Assembly (NCBI GenBank): GCA_023423675.1
Contig: JAFAFD010000179.1
Coordinates: 1-9,695, forward strand
DNA: 9,695 nucleotides
Source of the DNA: Pseudomonadota bacterium
GTDB lineage: Bacteria > Pseudomonadota > Gammaproteobacteria > Xanthomonadales > Xanthomonadaceae
Direction: 5' to 3'
In this document: piece after piece, positions 1 to 6,167 of the stretch
Layout: each line of letters starts with the position of its first letter
Position numbering within the stretch: position 1 is the first letter of the stretch
Notes under the pieces: model-generated
What the model saw: only the letters and a program-made list of their open reading frames with translations
Told to the model about the DNA's origin: nothing
Databases searched by the model: none
Made by a program: the position numbers and the translations under genes

Positions 1-119
1 CGGCCGGCACTACCCGGCTTTGCCCACCGAGGCCTGATCGCCCATCGTGCCCGGCGCTGCAAGCGGGCCTGCACATTTCGGGGTTAGTCTGTGCGCCCAT
101 TTCGTGGAGTCGCCCGTCG
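1..119. other. Left flank and upstream region of the nuclease gene
   Basis: No complete gene is present. One plus-strand frame (positions 2-37) stays open and ends in TGA at 35-37 with the residues GRHYPALPTEA. This could be the tail of a gene lying to the left, but eleven residues are too few to support that. The remaining stretch should hold the promoter and ribosome binding site of the nuclease gene. A GGAG at 106-109 sits 10 nt before its ATG. I see no convincing -35/-10 pair. Confidence 0.2.
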
Positions 120-1565
120 ATGCGCCGCCGTTCCCTCGCCCTTGCCCTGTCCCTGCTGCTGCCGGCCACCGCCTTTGCCCAGGCCCAGCCGCAGGCCGCG
201 CCGACCCCGACCTCCGCCGCCGCACGCAGCAAGGCCCCGGTCGTGCTGACCACGGCCCCGGCCGACTGGCGCGCGCTGGACGGCCAGCACGTGCGCATCG
301 CCGCCCCGCTCACCCTGGCCGGTACCGACGGCCTGGAGCGCTTTGGCCAGCTCACCGTGGCCTTCGACGGCCGCCTGTGGCAGCCCACCGAAGTGGCCGC
401 ACCGGGTACGGCCGGCATCGAACAGGTGATGGCCGACAACCAGCGCCGCCGCCTGGTGCTCGATGACGGCAGCGATGCCCGCGACCCGGGCAGCGTGCCG
501 TACCTGGCCGGCAACCCGGTGCTGCGCACCGGCATGCAGCTGCGCAACGTCGAAGGCATCGTGCGCGTGGATGCACAGGGCCGCCCCAGCCTGCAGGTGC
601 AGGGCACGCTGAAGCTGCCGCAGCTGCAGCGCCCGGCGGTGCCGAAGGTGGCTGGCGACCTGCATATCGCCGCCTTCAACCTGGAGAACTTCTTCAACGG
701 TGATGGCCAGGGCGGTGGTTTCCCGACCCTGCGCGGCGCGCGCACGCTGGACGAGCACAAGGCCCAGGTGGCGAAGCTGGTCACCACCGTCAACTCGCTC
801 GGCGCCGATGTCGCCGCGCTGATGGAACTGGAAAACGACGGCTACGGCCCGCAGTCGGCCATCGCCGAACTGGTCGATGCGCTCAACCGCGACCGCGGTG
901 CGCAGGGCGACTGGCGCTTCGTCGACGCCGGCAACGGCCCGGGCGACAATCCGATCCGCGTCGGCATCATCTACCGCAGCAGCCGCCTGCAGCCGCTGGG
1001 CAAGCCGGCCACGCTGACCGGCGGCCCGTTCGTCGAGCACAGCCGCGTGCCGCTGGCGCAGGCGTTCCAGGCCAAGCAGGGCGCGCCGTTCGTGGTGGTC
1101 GCCAACCACTTCAAGTCCAAGGGCTGCCGCGAGGCTGCAGGCGCCGATGCCGACCGCAACGACGGCCAGGGCTGCTGGAACGCCACCCGCGTCGCCTCGG
1201 CGCAGCAGTTGAACGACTGGCTGAAGACCAACCCGACCGGCACCGGTGCCCAGGACGCGGTGCTGCTGGGCGACTTCAACGCCTATGCGCAGGAAGACCC
1301 GATCCGCACCCTGCATGACCTCGGCTGGCAGGACGCCTTCAAGGTGGCCAAGGTCGAGCATCCCTACAGCTACGTCTACAACGGCTATACCGGCCGCCTC
1401 GACCACGCGCTGCTGAGCCCGGGCATGGCCAAGCGCCTGCGCGGTGCCGCCGAATGGCACAGCAACGCCGACGAACAGGACGCCAGCGGCTACCAGGGCC
1501 GCAACGTGCCGGGCCCGTGGCGCAGCTCCGACCACGACCCGCTGCTGCTGGGTTTCGGCAAGTAA
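120..1565 (+). CDS. Secreted endonuclease/exonuclease/phosphatase (EEP) family nuclease
   Basis: This 481-residue protein belongs to the metal-dependent DNase I-like EEP superfamily and resembles extracellular nucleases of the ExeM/NucH type. Residues 1-20 form a signal peptide (Arg-rich start, Leu/Ala core, cleavage after AFA), so it should act in the periplasm or outside the cell. Residues about 40-170 form a beta-rich N-terminal part like the OB-like region of NucH-type enzymes. The catalytic domain runs from about 181 to the end. Visible motifs are AFNLENFF (N187), ALMELEND (E236), VANHFKSKG (H330), LGDFNAY (D385, N387), GRLDHALLS (D428) and SSDHDPLLLGF (D471, H472). Together these match the expected metal-binding and catalytic set. 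C336 and C352 flank an insert and could form a disulfide. Phosphodiester cleavage of extracellular DNA or RNA is inferred from the family; a phosphatase substrate cannot be excluded. The start is supported by the signal peptide and by GGAG 10 nt upstream. It is shorter than many ExeM proteins, and I see no lamin-tail domain. It converges on the DUF3011 gene with 32 bp between stop codons. Confidence 0.93.
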   Translation: MRRRSLALALSLLLPATAFAQAQPQAAPTPTSAAARSKAPVVLTTAPADWRALDGQHVRIAAPLTLAGTDGLERFGQLTVAFDGRLWQPTEVAAPGTAGIEQVMADNQRRRLVLDDGSDARDPGSVPYLAGNPVLRTGMQLRNVEGIVRVDAQGRPSLQVQGTLKLPQLQRPAVPKVAGDLHIAAFNLENFFNGDGQGGGFPTLRGARTLDEHKAQVAKLVTTVNSLGADVAALMELENDGYGPQSAIAELVDALNRDRGAQGDWRFVDAGNGPGDNPIRVGIIYRSSRLQPLGKPATLTGGPFVEHSRVPLAQAFQAKQGAPFVVVANHFKSKGCREAAGADADRNDGQGCWNATRVASAQQLNDWLKTNPTGTGAQDAVLLGDFNAYAQEDPIRTLHDLGWQDAFKVAKVEHPYSYVYNGYTGRLDHALLSPGMAKRLRGAAEWHSNADEQDASGYQGRNVPGPWRSSDHDPLLLGFGK

Positions 1566-1570
1566 GCCAA

Positions 1571-1589
1571 CGCCGGGCCCTGCCCGGCG
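1571..1589. terminator. Perfect 8-bp hairpin between convergent genes (SMAG-like core)
   Basis: The arms CGCCGGGC (1571-1578) and GCCCGGCG (1582-1589) are perfectly complementary around a CCT loop. The hairpin fills most of the 32 bp between two convergent stop codons, so it probably ends transcription from both sides. There is no long T tract. The 19 bp differ at a single base from the stem-loop of the SMAG element at 9039-9057, but the GTAG head is missing (CCAA precedes it). It looks like a worn SMAG that now serves as a terminator. Confidence 0.6.
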
Positions 1590-1597
1590 ACCTTTCG

Positions 1598-2008
1598 TCA
1601 CCGGGCCTCGAACGTGGCCCGGCAGCCGTTGTCCACCCAGACGGTGCCTCGGCTGATGCCCCAGTCGCGCCCTTCGCGGCAGGACGCATTGGAGTGGCGC
1701 TGGACCATGCGTATCCGTCCATGGGGGGCCGGGCACTGGGTGTAGCCATGCCCATGGCTGTTGCAGCTGAAGCGCTGCACGGTGTCCGCCGGACGTGCGC
1801 GATGGTCACGTTCGTAGCGGATTTCCGTGTGCGCGCCGTGCAGTGGATGTGCGGGTGCTGATTCACCGCGCACCACCGTCGCGCTCGGGTCGTGGTCTTC
1901 CGGTGGGGCGATGCGCAGCGCGGGCGCACTCTGCGCGTGCGCAGCGCCTGCCAGTGTCATCAACGCCGCGCACAGGGCGGCGCGCGGGATCGGGATGAAA
2001 GGGGCCAT
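1598..2008 (-). CDS. Small secreted DUF3011-domain protein
   Basis: This 136-residue protein has an N-terminal signal peptide (MAPFIPIPRAALCAALMTLAGAAHA, cleaved before QSAP), so it is probably periplasmic or secreted. The C-terminal half carries the DUF3011 signature of spaced cysteines and aromatic residues: FSCNSHGHGYTQC, then GRIRMVQRHSNASCREGRDWGISRGTVWV, then DNGC near the end. The four cysteines probably form two disulfides. The middle is low-complexity and rich in His, Arg and acidic residues. No biochemical function is established for this domain that I can name. I chose ATG at 2008 because a GGAG lies 6 nt before it. An in-frame TTG at 2026 would add six residues and has no ribosome binding site. 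The gene points away from the transporter gene's end across a 400-bp gap and converges on the nuclease gene. The order is common enough in secretory accessory genes that no joint function should be read from it. Confidence 0.85.
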   Translation of the reverse strand: MAPFIPIPRAALCAALMTLAGAAHAQSAPALRIAPPEDHDPSATVVRGESAPAHPLHGAHTEIRYERDHRARPADTVQRFSCNSHGHGYTQCPAPHGRIRMVQRHSNASCREGRDWGISRGTVWVDNGCRATFEAR

Positions 2009-2280
2009 CGGGAACTCCGTCTGCAAAGGGAGGCCCTGACGCTAGCAATCACGATGCGGAGCGACGCCGGTGGCACCGGCTGGCTTCAGGCCGGATTGTG
2101 GTCGACATGATCGTCGGCCAGTGCCGTTTCCGTCGTTCACGGGCAGAGTCGGGAAGAACGCGCGCTGCTGAGTCGTTTGCACCCCGGATTCCACGCATCA
2201 GCGTGGTCGTGCGCCTGGCCACGGCAACGGATGATCCCCTGCCCGCCAAGCGCTGATCAGGGCCCGCCGCCAGCTCCAGG
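2009..2280. other. Intergenic region upstream of the DUF3011 gene
   Basis: I see no gene here. Open frames crossing it have no plausible protein character. Two small symmetric sites stand out. One is GCCGGTG-G-CACCGGC at 2066-2080, a 15-bp palindrome 58 bp before the DUF3011 start, which could be an operator. The other is CCACGC-ATCA-GCGTGG at 2191-2206, a 6-bp hairpin that resembles a decayed short stem-loop repeat. The minus strand must hold the DUF3011 promoter; a TGCTAGCGT around 2035-2045 is a weak -10 candidate with no good -35. Confidence 0.35.
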
Positions 2281-2298
2281 CCTGTCGATCGCGACAGG
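2281..2298. repeat. 7-bp stem-loop next to the double-stem repeats
   Basis: CCTGTCG (2281-2287) and CGACAGG (2292-2298) are perfectly complementary around ATCG. The hairpin ends one base before repeat A begins, so three stem-loops stand in a row from 2281 to 2398. On the minus strand it is the last of the three after the transporter stop codon. Confidence 0.6.
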
Positions 2299-2299
2299 G

Positions 2300-2340
2300 T
2301 GGGGTTGGAGCCCATTCCGTTGGAATGGGATGCGACCCCA
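2300..2340 (-). repeat. 41-bp double-stem repeat, copy A (inverted relative to copy B)
   Basis: The unit is a nested inverted repeat. Outer arms are TGGGGTTG (2300-2307) and CGACCCCA (2333-2340) with one T-G wobble. Inner arms are CCCATTCC (2311-2318) and GGAATGGG (2322-2329). Symmetric 3-nt internal loops (GAG and ATG) separate the two stems, and the apical loop is GTT. Read on the minus strand it matches copy B at 36 of 41 positions. The layout is that of a REP-like element, though it lacks the GTAG head of the SMAG family. Confidence 0.85.
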
Positions 2341-2357
2341 GGACGCCTCGACCCAGC

Positions 2358-2398
2358 TGGGGTCGGATCCCATTCCCAGGGAATGGGCTCTGACCCCA
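2358..2398 (+). repeat. 41-bp double-stem repeat, copy B
   Basis: Outer arms are TGGGGTCG (2358-2365) and TGACCCCA (2391-2398) with one G-T wobble at the inner end. Inner arms are CCCATTCC (2369-2376) and GGAATGGG (2380-2387). Internal loops are GAT and CTC and the apical loop is CAG. It lies 17 bp from copy A in the opposite orientation, so the two can also pair with each other into one long cruciform. It ends 11 bp beyond the stop codon of the transporter gene. Confidence 0.85.
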
Positions 2399-2409
2399 GG
2401 GACACGCAT

Positions 2410-3267
2410 TCACCCCCAGGCGATCAATCCGATCGCCAGCACCGCCAGCGCCAGGCCGGCGCGGTTCCACTTCGTGGTGCCCTCGCCGAAGGCGAACACG
2501 CCCACCAGCGCGCCCAGCACCACCACACCGATGTTCATGCCGGCGAACACGGTGGCCGGGCTGTCCGGCATCGACTGGTGTGCATGCACATAGAAAAGGA
2601 TGTTGCCGCCGTTGAGCAGGCCCAGCAGCGCGCCGGCTCCCAGGTTGCGCCAGGCCAGCCGGCTGCGGCCGCTGGCATGCCGCCACAGCTGCAGCGCCAG
2701 CATCAGCACGAAGGCCACGCTGAAGCTGGCCAGCACCGCCGCCATCGACGGCGTGCCCGACAGCGCCACCTGCTTGAGCAGCACGTCCACCACCGCAAAG
2801 CCGCCCCACACGCCCAGCAGCCAGCCCCAGCCACCGGGCGAGGCCGCCACCGCCGGCCCACGCGGGCGCAGGCTGATGGCCACCATCGCCAGCACGCCCA
2901 GGCCCAGCCCGGCCAGCTTCCACGGCGTGGCGGTCTGGCCGAAGAACAGGAAGGCCGCCGCCAGTGACAGCAGCAGCGACAGGCGCTGGGCCACGTCGCT
3001 GCGGACGATGCCGGCCACCGCCACCGCGCGGCCCAGCACCAGGAAGATCGAGGGCAGCACCACCGCCAGCGCCAGCAGTGACAGCCACGGCGCATGCGGC
3101 GCCCGCAGCGCGTCCAGCGGCGGCTGCAGCACCACGGCAGTCAGGGTGGCGGCGACCAGATAGTTCCAGGTCACCATCTGCGGCACGTCCAGCGCGCGGC
3201 GGTTGGCCAGCTTCAACAACACCGAAACCAGCACACTGCAGATCACGGCCAGGGACAGGTAGAGCAT
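2410..3267 (-). CDS. EamA/DMT-family inner-membrane transporter
   Basis: This 285-residue protein has ten predicted membrane helices, at about 2-19, 31-49, 61-79, 92-109, 116-132, 147-166, 175-194, 207-226, 239-260 and 267-284. This is the two-times-five layout of EamA (DUF6) proteins of the drug/metabolite transporter superfamily. The C-terminal half ends with the family-typical GEGTTKWNRAGLALAVLAIGLI (E262). Basic residues between helices fit an inner-membrane protein. The substrate cannot be read from the sequence; relatives export amino acids, metabolites or drugs. I see no strong ribosome binding site before the ATG at 3267, but the first helix begins right there and no better start exists. 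It is transcribed away from the hydrolase-zapE operon, with 43 bp between the two start codons. Confidence 0.88.
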   Translation of the reverse strand: MLYLSLAVICSVLVSVLLKLANRRALDVPQMVTWNYLVAATLTAVVLQPPLDALRAPHAPWLSLLALAVVLPSIFLVLGRAVAVAGIVRSDVAQRLSLLLSLAAAFLFFGQTATPWKLAGLGLGVLAMVAISLRPRGPAVAASPGGWGWLLGVWGGFAVVDVLLKQVALSGTPSMAAVLASFSVAFVLMLALQLWRHASGRSRLAWRNLGAGALLGLLNGGNILFYVHAHQSMPDSPATVFAGMNIGVVVLGALVGVFAFGEGTTKWNRAGLALAVLAIGLIAWG

Positions 3268-3298
3268 GGGGCGGGCACAGGGCAGGGGCGGGGGACGG

Positions 3299-3304
3299 TA
3301 TCAT
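3299..3304 (+). promoter_or_regulatory. Candidate -10 element of the hydrolase-zapE operon
   Basis: TATCAT matches the sigma70 -10 consensus at five of six positions and lies 6 nt before the hydrolase ATG at 3311. Initiation at the normal distance would fall on or next to that A, which would give a leaderless mRNA. This fits the lack of a clear ribosome binding site. The -35 position (about 3276-3281) is poor, so this is a moderate call. Confidence 0.4.
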
Positions 3305-3310
3305 GGTGCC

Positions 3311-3982
3311 ATGCACAAGCCCTCGTTCCCCGTCGCCCCCGGCGAAACCGCCTGCCTCGTACTGGACGGCCCGGCCGGCCCGCTGGAAGTGGTCGTCGAC
3401 CTGCCCAAGGCCGACGTGCCGGTGCAGCCGATCGTGGCCGTCATCTGCCACCCGCTGTCCACCGAAGGCGGCACCCTGCACAACAAGGTGGTCACCATGA
3501 CCGCCACCACCCTGCGCGAGCTGGGCATCGCCACGGTGCGCTTCAACTTCCGCAGCGTCGGCGGCTCGGCCGGCAGCTTCGACCACGGCGTGGGCGAACA
3601 GGACGACCTCAAGGCCGTCACCGCCTGGGTGCGCAGCCAGCGCCCGGACGACCGCCTGTGGCTGGCCGGTTTCAGCTTCGGTTCCTTCGTTTCGCTGAAG
3701 GCCGCCGCCGAGCTGCAGCCGGAAGCGCTGATCTCGATCGCGCCGCCGGCCGGCCGCTGGGATTTCAGCGGCGTGCAGCCGCCGGCCCGCTGGCTGGTCA
3801 TCCAGGGCGAGCAGGACGAGATCGTCGACCCGCAGGCCGTCTACCAGTGGCTGGACACGCTCGATGTCCCGCATGAGCTGGTGCGCATGCCCGAAACCAG
3901 CCACTTCTTCCACCGCAAGCTGATCGACCTGCGCGGCGCGCTGACCCACGGCGTCAAGCACTGGCTGGGCGCGGCGGCATGA
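3311..3982 (+). CDS. Alpha/beta hydrolase of the COG2945 type
   Basis: This 223-residue single-domain protein has the alpha/beta hydrolase fold. The motifs of the COG2945 group are present: ICHPLSTEGGTLHNKVV (46-61), ATVRFNFRSVGGSAGSFDHGVGEQDDL (74-100), the nucleophile elbow GFSFGS with S122, the acid GEQDEIVD with D169 (or D173), and the base TSHFF with H198. All three catalytic residues are therefore visible. No signal peptide or membrane segment is seen, so it should be cytosolic. It may cleave a small ester or thioester, but the substrate is unknown. The ATG at 3311 is preferred. An in-frame ATG at 3266 would add 15 Gly/Arg-rich residues and overlap the divergent transporter start. The stop codon overlaps the zapE start (ATGA at 3979-3982), so the two genes are translationally coupled. 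Confidence 0.88.
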   Translation: MHKPSFPVAPGETACLVLDGPAGPLEVVVDLPKADVPVQPIVAVICHPLSTEGGTLHNKVVTMTATTLRELGIATVRFNFRSVGGSAGSFDHGVGEQDDLKAVTAWVRSQRPDDRLWLAGFSFGSFVSLKAAAELQPEALISIAPPAGRWDFSGVQPPARWLVIQGEQDEIVDPQAVYQWLDTLDVPHELVRMPETSHFFHRKLIDLRGALTHGVKHWLGAAA

Positions 3983-5079
3983 GCGAGCAGGCGTTGACCC
4001 CGTCGCAGCGGTACGCGGCCGGGGTTGCCAGCGGCGACTGGCAGGACGACCCGGCCCAGCACGCGGCCCTGGCCGAACTGGACCGCATCCACCTGGGCCT
4101 GGTCGACAGCGCCGAGGACGGCTGGCTGGACCGCCTGTCCTCGTTCTGGAAGAAGCCCGAGCCGGTCAAGGGCCTGTACTTCTGGGGCGGCGTCGGCCGC
4201 GGCAAGACCTTCCTGGTGGATCTGTTCTACGACGGCCTGCCGATCAAGCAGAAGTACCGCACGCACTTCCACCGCTTCATGCGCAGCGTCCACGAGCGCC
4301 TGCGCGAGCACCAGGGGCAGAGCGACCCGCTGGCGAAGATCGCCCAGGAATGGCGCAGCAACCTGCGCGTGCTGGTGCTGGACGAGTTCTTCGTCACCGA
4401 CATCGGTGATGCGATGCTGCTGGCGCGCCTGCTCGAGCGCCTGTTCGCCGAGGGCGTGACCCTGGTCACCACCTCCAACACGGCGGTGGAGAACCTGTAC
4501 CTCAACGGCCTGCAGCGCGAGAGCTTCATGCCGGCCATCGGCCTGTTGCAGCGCTATTGCGTGGAGCTGTACGCCGAGGGCACCGAGGATTACCGCATGC
4601 GCGCGCTGACCCGTTCGCCGGTGTACCGCGCGCCGCTGGCCGCCGACAGCGATGGCTGGCTGGCCAGCCGTTGGGGCGAACTGAGCGGCGGGCAGCCGGC
4701 CAAGGCCGGCAACATCGAGATCGAGGGCCGCAAGATTCCGGTGCGGGGCCGTGGCAAGAGCATCGCCTGGTTCGATTTCGCCGCGCTCTGCGAAGGCCCG
4801 CGCGGCCCGTCGGATTACATCGAGATCGCGCACGAGTTCAACACGGTGCTGCTGGGCGGCATTCCCGCCTTTGACCGCCTGAACGAAGATGCCGCGCGCC
4901 GCTTCGTGAACCTGATCGACGAGCTGTACGACCGCCACGTCAACCTGGTCTGCACCGCCAGCACCTCGCCGGTGGAACTGTATGCCGGCGAGCGCCTGCA
5001 GGGCGCCTTCGAGCGCACCGCCTCGCGCCTGATCGAAATGCAGAGCGCCGAGTACCTGGGTACGCCGCACCGGGCGTGA
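3979..5079 (+). CDS. zapE: Cell division protein ZapE (AFG1-like ATPase)
   Basis: This 366-residue P-loop ATPase matches the AFG1/ZapE family in length and motifs. Walker A is GGVGRGKT (70-77, K76), Walker B is VLVLDEF (131-137, D135 and E136), and a sensor-1-like TSN lies at 165-167. An Arg-rich RTASRL at 346-351 could supply an arginine finger. The family signatures YFWGGVGRGKT, HRFM (98-101) and the ending near EYLGTP are present. In E. coli ZapE acts at the inner face of the membrane and affects the FtsZ ring under low-oxygen or stress conditions; the same role here is inferred from the family. There is no signal peptide or membrane helix. The ATG at 3979 overlaps the hydrolase stop codon, so it is probably translated by coupling from that gene. 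A SMAG dimer begins 12 bp after its TGA. Confidence 0.95.
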   Translation: MSEQALTPSQRYAAGVASGDWQDDPAQHAALAELDRIHLGLVDSAEDGWLDRLSSFWKKPEPVKGLYFWGGVGRGKTFLVDLFYDGLPIKQKYRTHFHRFMRSVHERLREHQGQSDPLAKIAQEWRSNLRVLVLDEFFVTDIGDAMLLARLLERLFAEGVTLVTTSNTAVENLYLNGLQRESFMPAIGLLQRYCVELYAEGTEDYRMRALTRSPVYRAPLAADSDGWLASRWGELSGGQPAKAGNIEIEGRKIPVRGRGKSIAWFDFAALCEGPRGPSDYIEIAHEFNTVLLGGIPAFDRLNEDAARRFVNLIDELYDRHVNLVCTASTSPVELYAGERLQGAFERTASRLIEMQSAEYLGTPHRA

Positions 5080-5091
5080 GGGGGCCGCTGG

Positions 5092-5168
5092 TTGTAGAGC
5101 CGAGCCCCAGCTCGGCTGCGTCTGAATGACGTGCCGAAAGGCAGCCGAGCGTGGGCTCGGCTCTACAA
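5092..5168. repeat. Inverted dimer of SMAG (GTAG) stem-loop elements
   Basis: The first element has GTAG at 5094-5097, the stem AGCCGAGC/GCTCGGCT (5098-5105 and 5110-5117) and a CCCA loop. The second is its mirror image: the same arms at 5143-5150 and 5155-5162, loop GTGG, then CTAC at 5163-5166. The outer 14 bp (5092-5105 and 5155-5168) are a perfect inverted repeat, so the whole unit can fold as one long cruciform. It fills most of the 102 bp between the convergent stop codons of zapE and the DUF2884 gene and probably serves both as a bidirectional terminator. SMAG elements of this form are known from S. maltophilia. Confidence 0.9.
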
Positions 5169-5181
5169 CAGCGCGGCGGGC

Positions 5182-5988
5182 TTATCGGCTCGGCGCCACC
5201 GCATCATCCTGCGGCTGCTCGCGCACGCTGGCCGCCACCTGCACGCCCTCACTGCGCTGGATCAGCCGCAGCGGCTGCCCCTGGTAGCGCACCTCCAGCG
5301 CGTCGTGGGCCTCGGCCACGGCGGCCACCAGCGGGCACAGCGCCTGCGCGCGGGCCTCGATGCGCTCGGCGCGCCCTTCCAGCTGCTGCTCCATCTGCGC
5401 GTCCAGGCGGTCGGCGCGTTCCTCCATCGCCTCGCTGCGCCCGGTGAACACCTGCCACAGCATGCTGCGGGCGATGGATGCGGACAGCGACTCGGCCATG
5501 TCCTGCACCTTGGCCTCGAAGCCCGGCCCGAACACCGCCTGTTCCCAGTAGCCCTTGCCCAGCGTGCCGCCGATCCAGTCATCGGCCTGCCGGCGCAGGC
5601 GCCGCACCTTGCGGCTGTTGGCGGTGCCGGTGAGGCCCTCATAGACCCCGTCGAGCACATCGAAGCTCAGTCCGCTCACTTCATGGGCCAGCGCCGTGGC
5701 CGCCGGCATCAGCTGCCGCGCCCCGGCCTCCATCTGCCGCAGGCGGGCGGCGTCGGCCTCGCTGACCGGCACGACCGTGTCGTCCAGGCTCAGTACGCCA
5801 TCGTGGAACACCACCTCGTGCGGCGCATGCGGGCCATGCCGCAGCCAGATGCCACCGCTGTCCACCAGCACGTCGTAGTCGGTGCGCATGCCGCACTGGT
5901 CCGAGCGCAGCTTCGGGGCGTCGCCGGCCAGCGCCGGGGCGGTGGCCAGGCAGGCCAGCAGGGCCAGGGCGGGCAGGGGCAGGCGCAT
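5182..5988 (-). CDS. Periplasmic DUF2884 (YggN-like) protein
   Basis: This 268-residue protein starts with a signal peptide (residues 1-21, cleaved after APALA), so it is probably periplasmic. It matches the DUF2884/YggN family by its early SDQCGMRTDYDVLVDSGGIWL segment (C32), a central helical part, and a late LCPLVAAVAEAHDAL segment (C218). These two cysteines are the only ones in the mature protein and could be bonded. Residues about 162-216 are a highly charged Glu/Arg/Gln helix of coiled-coil character (RSEAMEERADRLDAQMEQQ). No molecular function is established for the family that I can name. AAGGA lies 7 nt before the ATG at 5988, supporting the start. It converges on zapE, and its promoter must lie in the gap before nrdA. 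Confidence 0.87.
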   Translation of the reverse strand: MRLPLPALALLACLATAPALAGDAPKLRSDQCGMRTDYDVLVDSGGIWLRHGPHAPHEVVFHDGVLSLDDTVVPVSEADAARLRQMEAGARQLMPAATALAHEVSGLSFDVLDGVYEGLTGTANSRKVRRLRRQADDWIGGTLGKGYWEQAVFGPGFEAKVQDMAESLSASIARSMLWQVFTGRSEAMEERADRLDAQMEQQLEGRAERIEARAQALCPLVAAVAEAHDALEVRYQGQPLRLIQRSEGVQVAASVREQPQDDAVAPSR

Positions 5989-6117
5989 GGTGGAATCCTT
6001 TCCGGTCAGTGCAGGGCCCCAGCATCCCGCGCCCGCACGGTGCCGTCACCGGCCGGAAGTCACTGCCCGATGGCCATCCAACCGGCCATACCGGCTTTCC
6101 CACCGGCTGCCCACCAC

Positions 6118-6126
6118 CTATCCACA
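6118..6126 (+). promoter_or_regulatory. DnaA-box-like 9-mer
   Basis: CTATCCACA matches the DnaA box TTATNCACA except at the first base. It lies about 200 bp upstream of the proposed nrdA promoter. DnaA boxes regulate nrdAB in E. coli, which makes the position notable, but one imperfect 9-mer can occur by chance. Confidence 0.25.
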
Positions 6127-6140
6127 GGGTTGTCCCTAGC

Positions 6141-6167
6141 CAGCTTCATCACTGTCATGTGAAGCTG
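6141..6167. promoter_or_regulatory. Spaced inverted repeat, operator-like
   Basis: CAGCTTCA (6141-6148) and TGAAGCTG (6160-6167) form perfect 8-bp arms around an 11-nt spacer. A direct repeat CTGTCAT (6152-6158 and 6165-6171) overlaps it with a 13-bp period. The spacing suits a dimeric DNA-binding protein better than a tight RNA hairpin. It could control the DUF2884 gene, nrdA, or both. Confidence 0.4.

Larger units (their letters stand above)
2281..2398 (-). terminator. Likely 3' end of the transporter transcript
   Basis: Three successive strong stem-loops begin 11 bp after the transporter stop codon on the minus strand. Without T tracts they are not classic intrinsic terminators. Repeats of this form placed right behind a stop codon commonly stabilise the 3' end or aid termination; that role here is inferred. 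Confidence 0.4.

Noticed and set aside
84..1736. 550-residue minus-strand open frame
   Set aside because: It lies antisense to the nuclease gene, which has a signal peptide and all catalytic motifs. The frame is open only because of high GC content; its translation shows no recognisable domain.
2009..2026. Six-residue extension of the DUF3011 protein from TTG at 2026
   Set aside because: The ATG at 2008 has GGAG 6 nt upstream and begins a normal signal peptide.
2049..2405. Open frames through the 41-bp repeats on both strands
   Set aside because: The peptides are the repeat read as protein (phrases like SEPIPWEWDPTP and SHSNGMGSNPT). They have no ribosome binding site and no domain.
3266..3310. 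15-residue extension of the hydrolase from ATG at 3266
   Set aside because: It overlaps the divergent transporter start, is Gly/Arg-rich, and lacks a ribosome binding site.
2198..3961. 587-residue minus-strand open frame across the transporter and hydrolase genes
   Set aside because: It spans two genes of opposite direction and the repeat pair, with Ala/Gly/Arg-rich translation and no domain. The transporter in another frame has ten clear membrane helices.
3841..5070. 409-residue minus-strand open frame antisense to zapE
   Set aside because: The zapE frame has Walker A and B motifs and correct length. The antisense frame is a shadow.
5092..5168. Possible CRISPR or attachment site
   Set aside because: There are only two mirrored units with GTAG heads and no spacer series or integrase. 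They fit SMAG elements.
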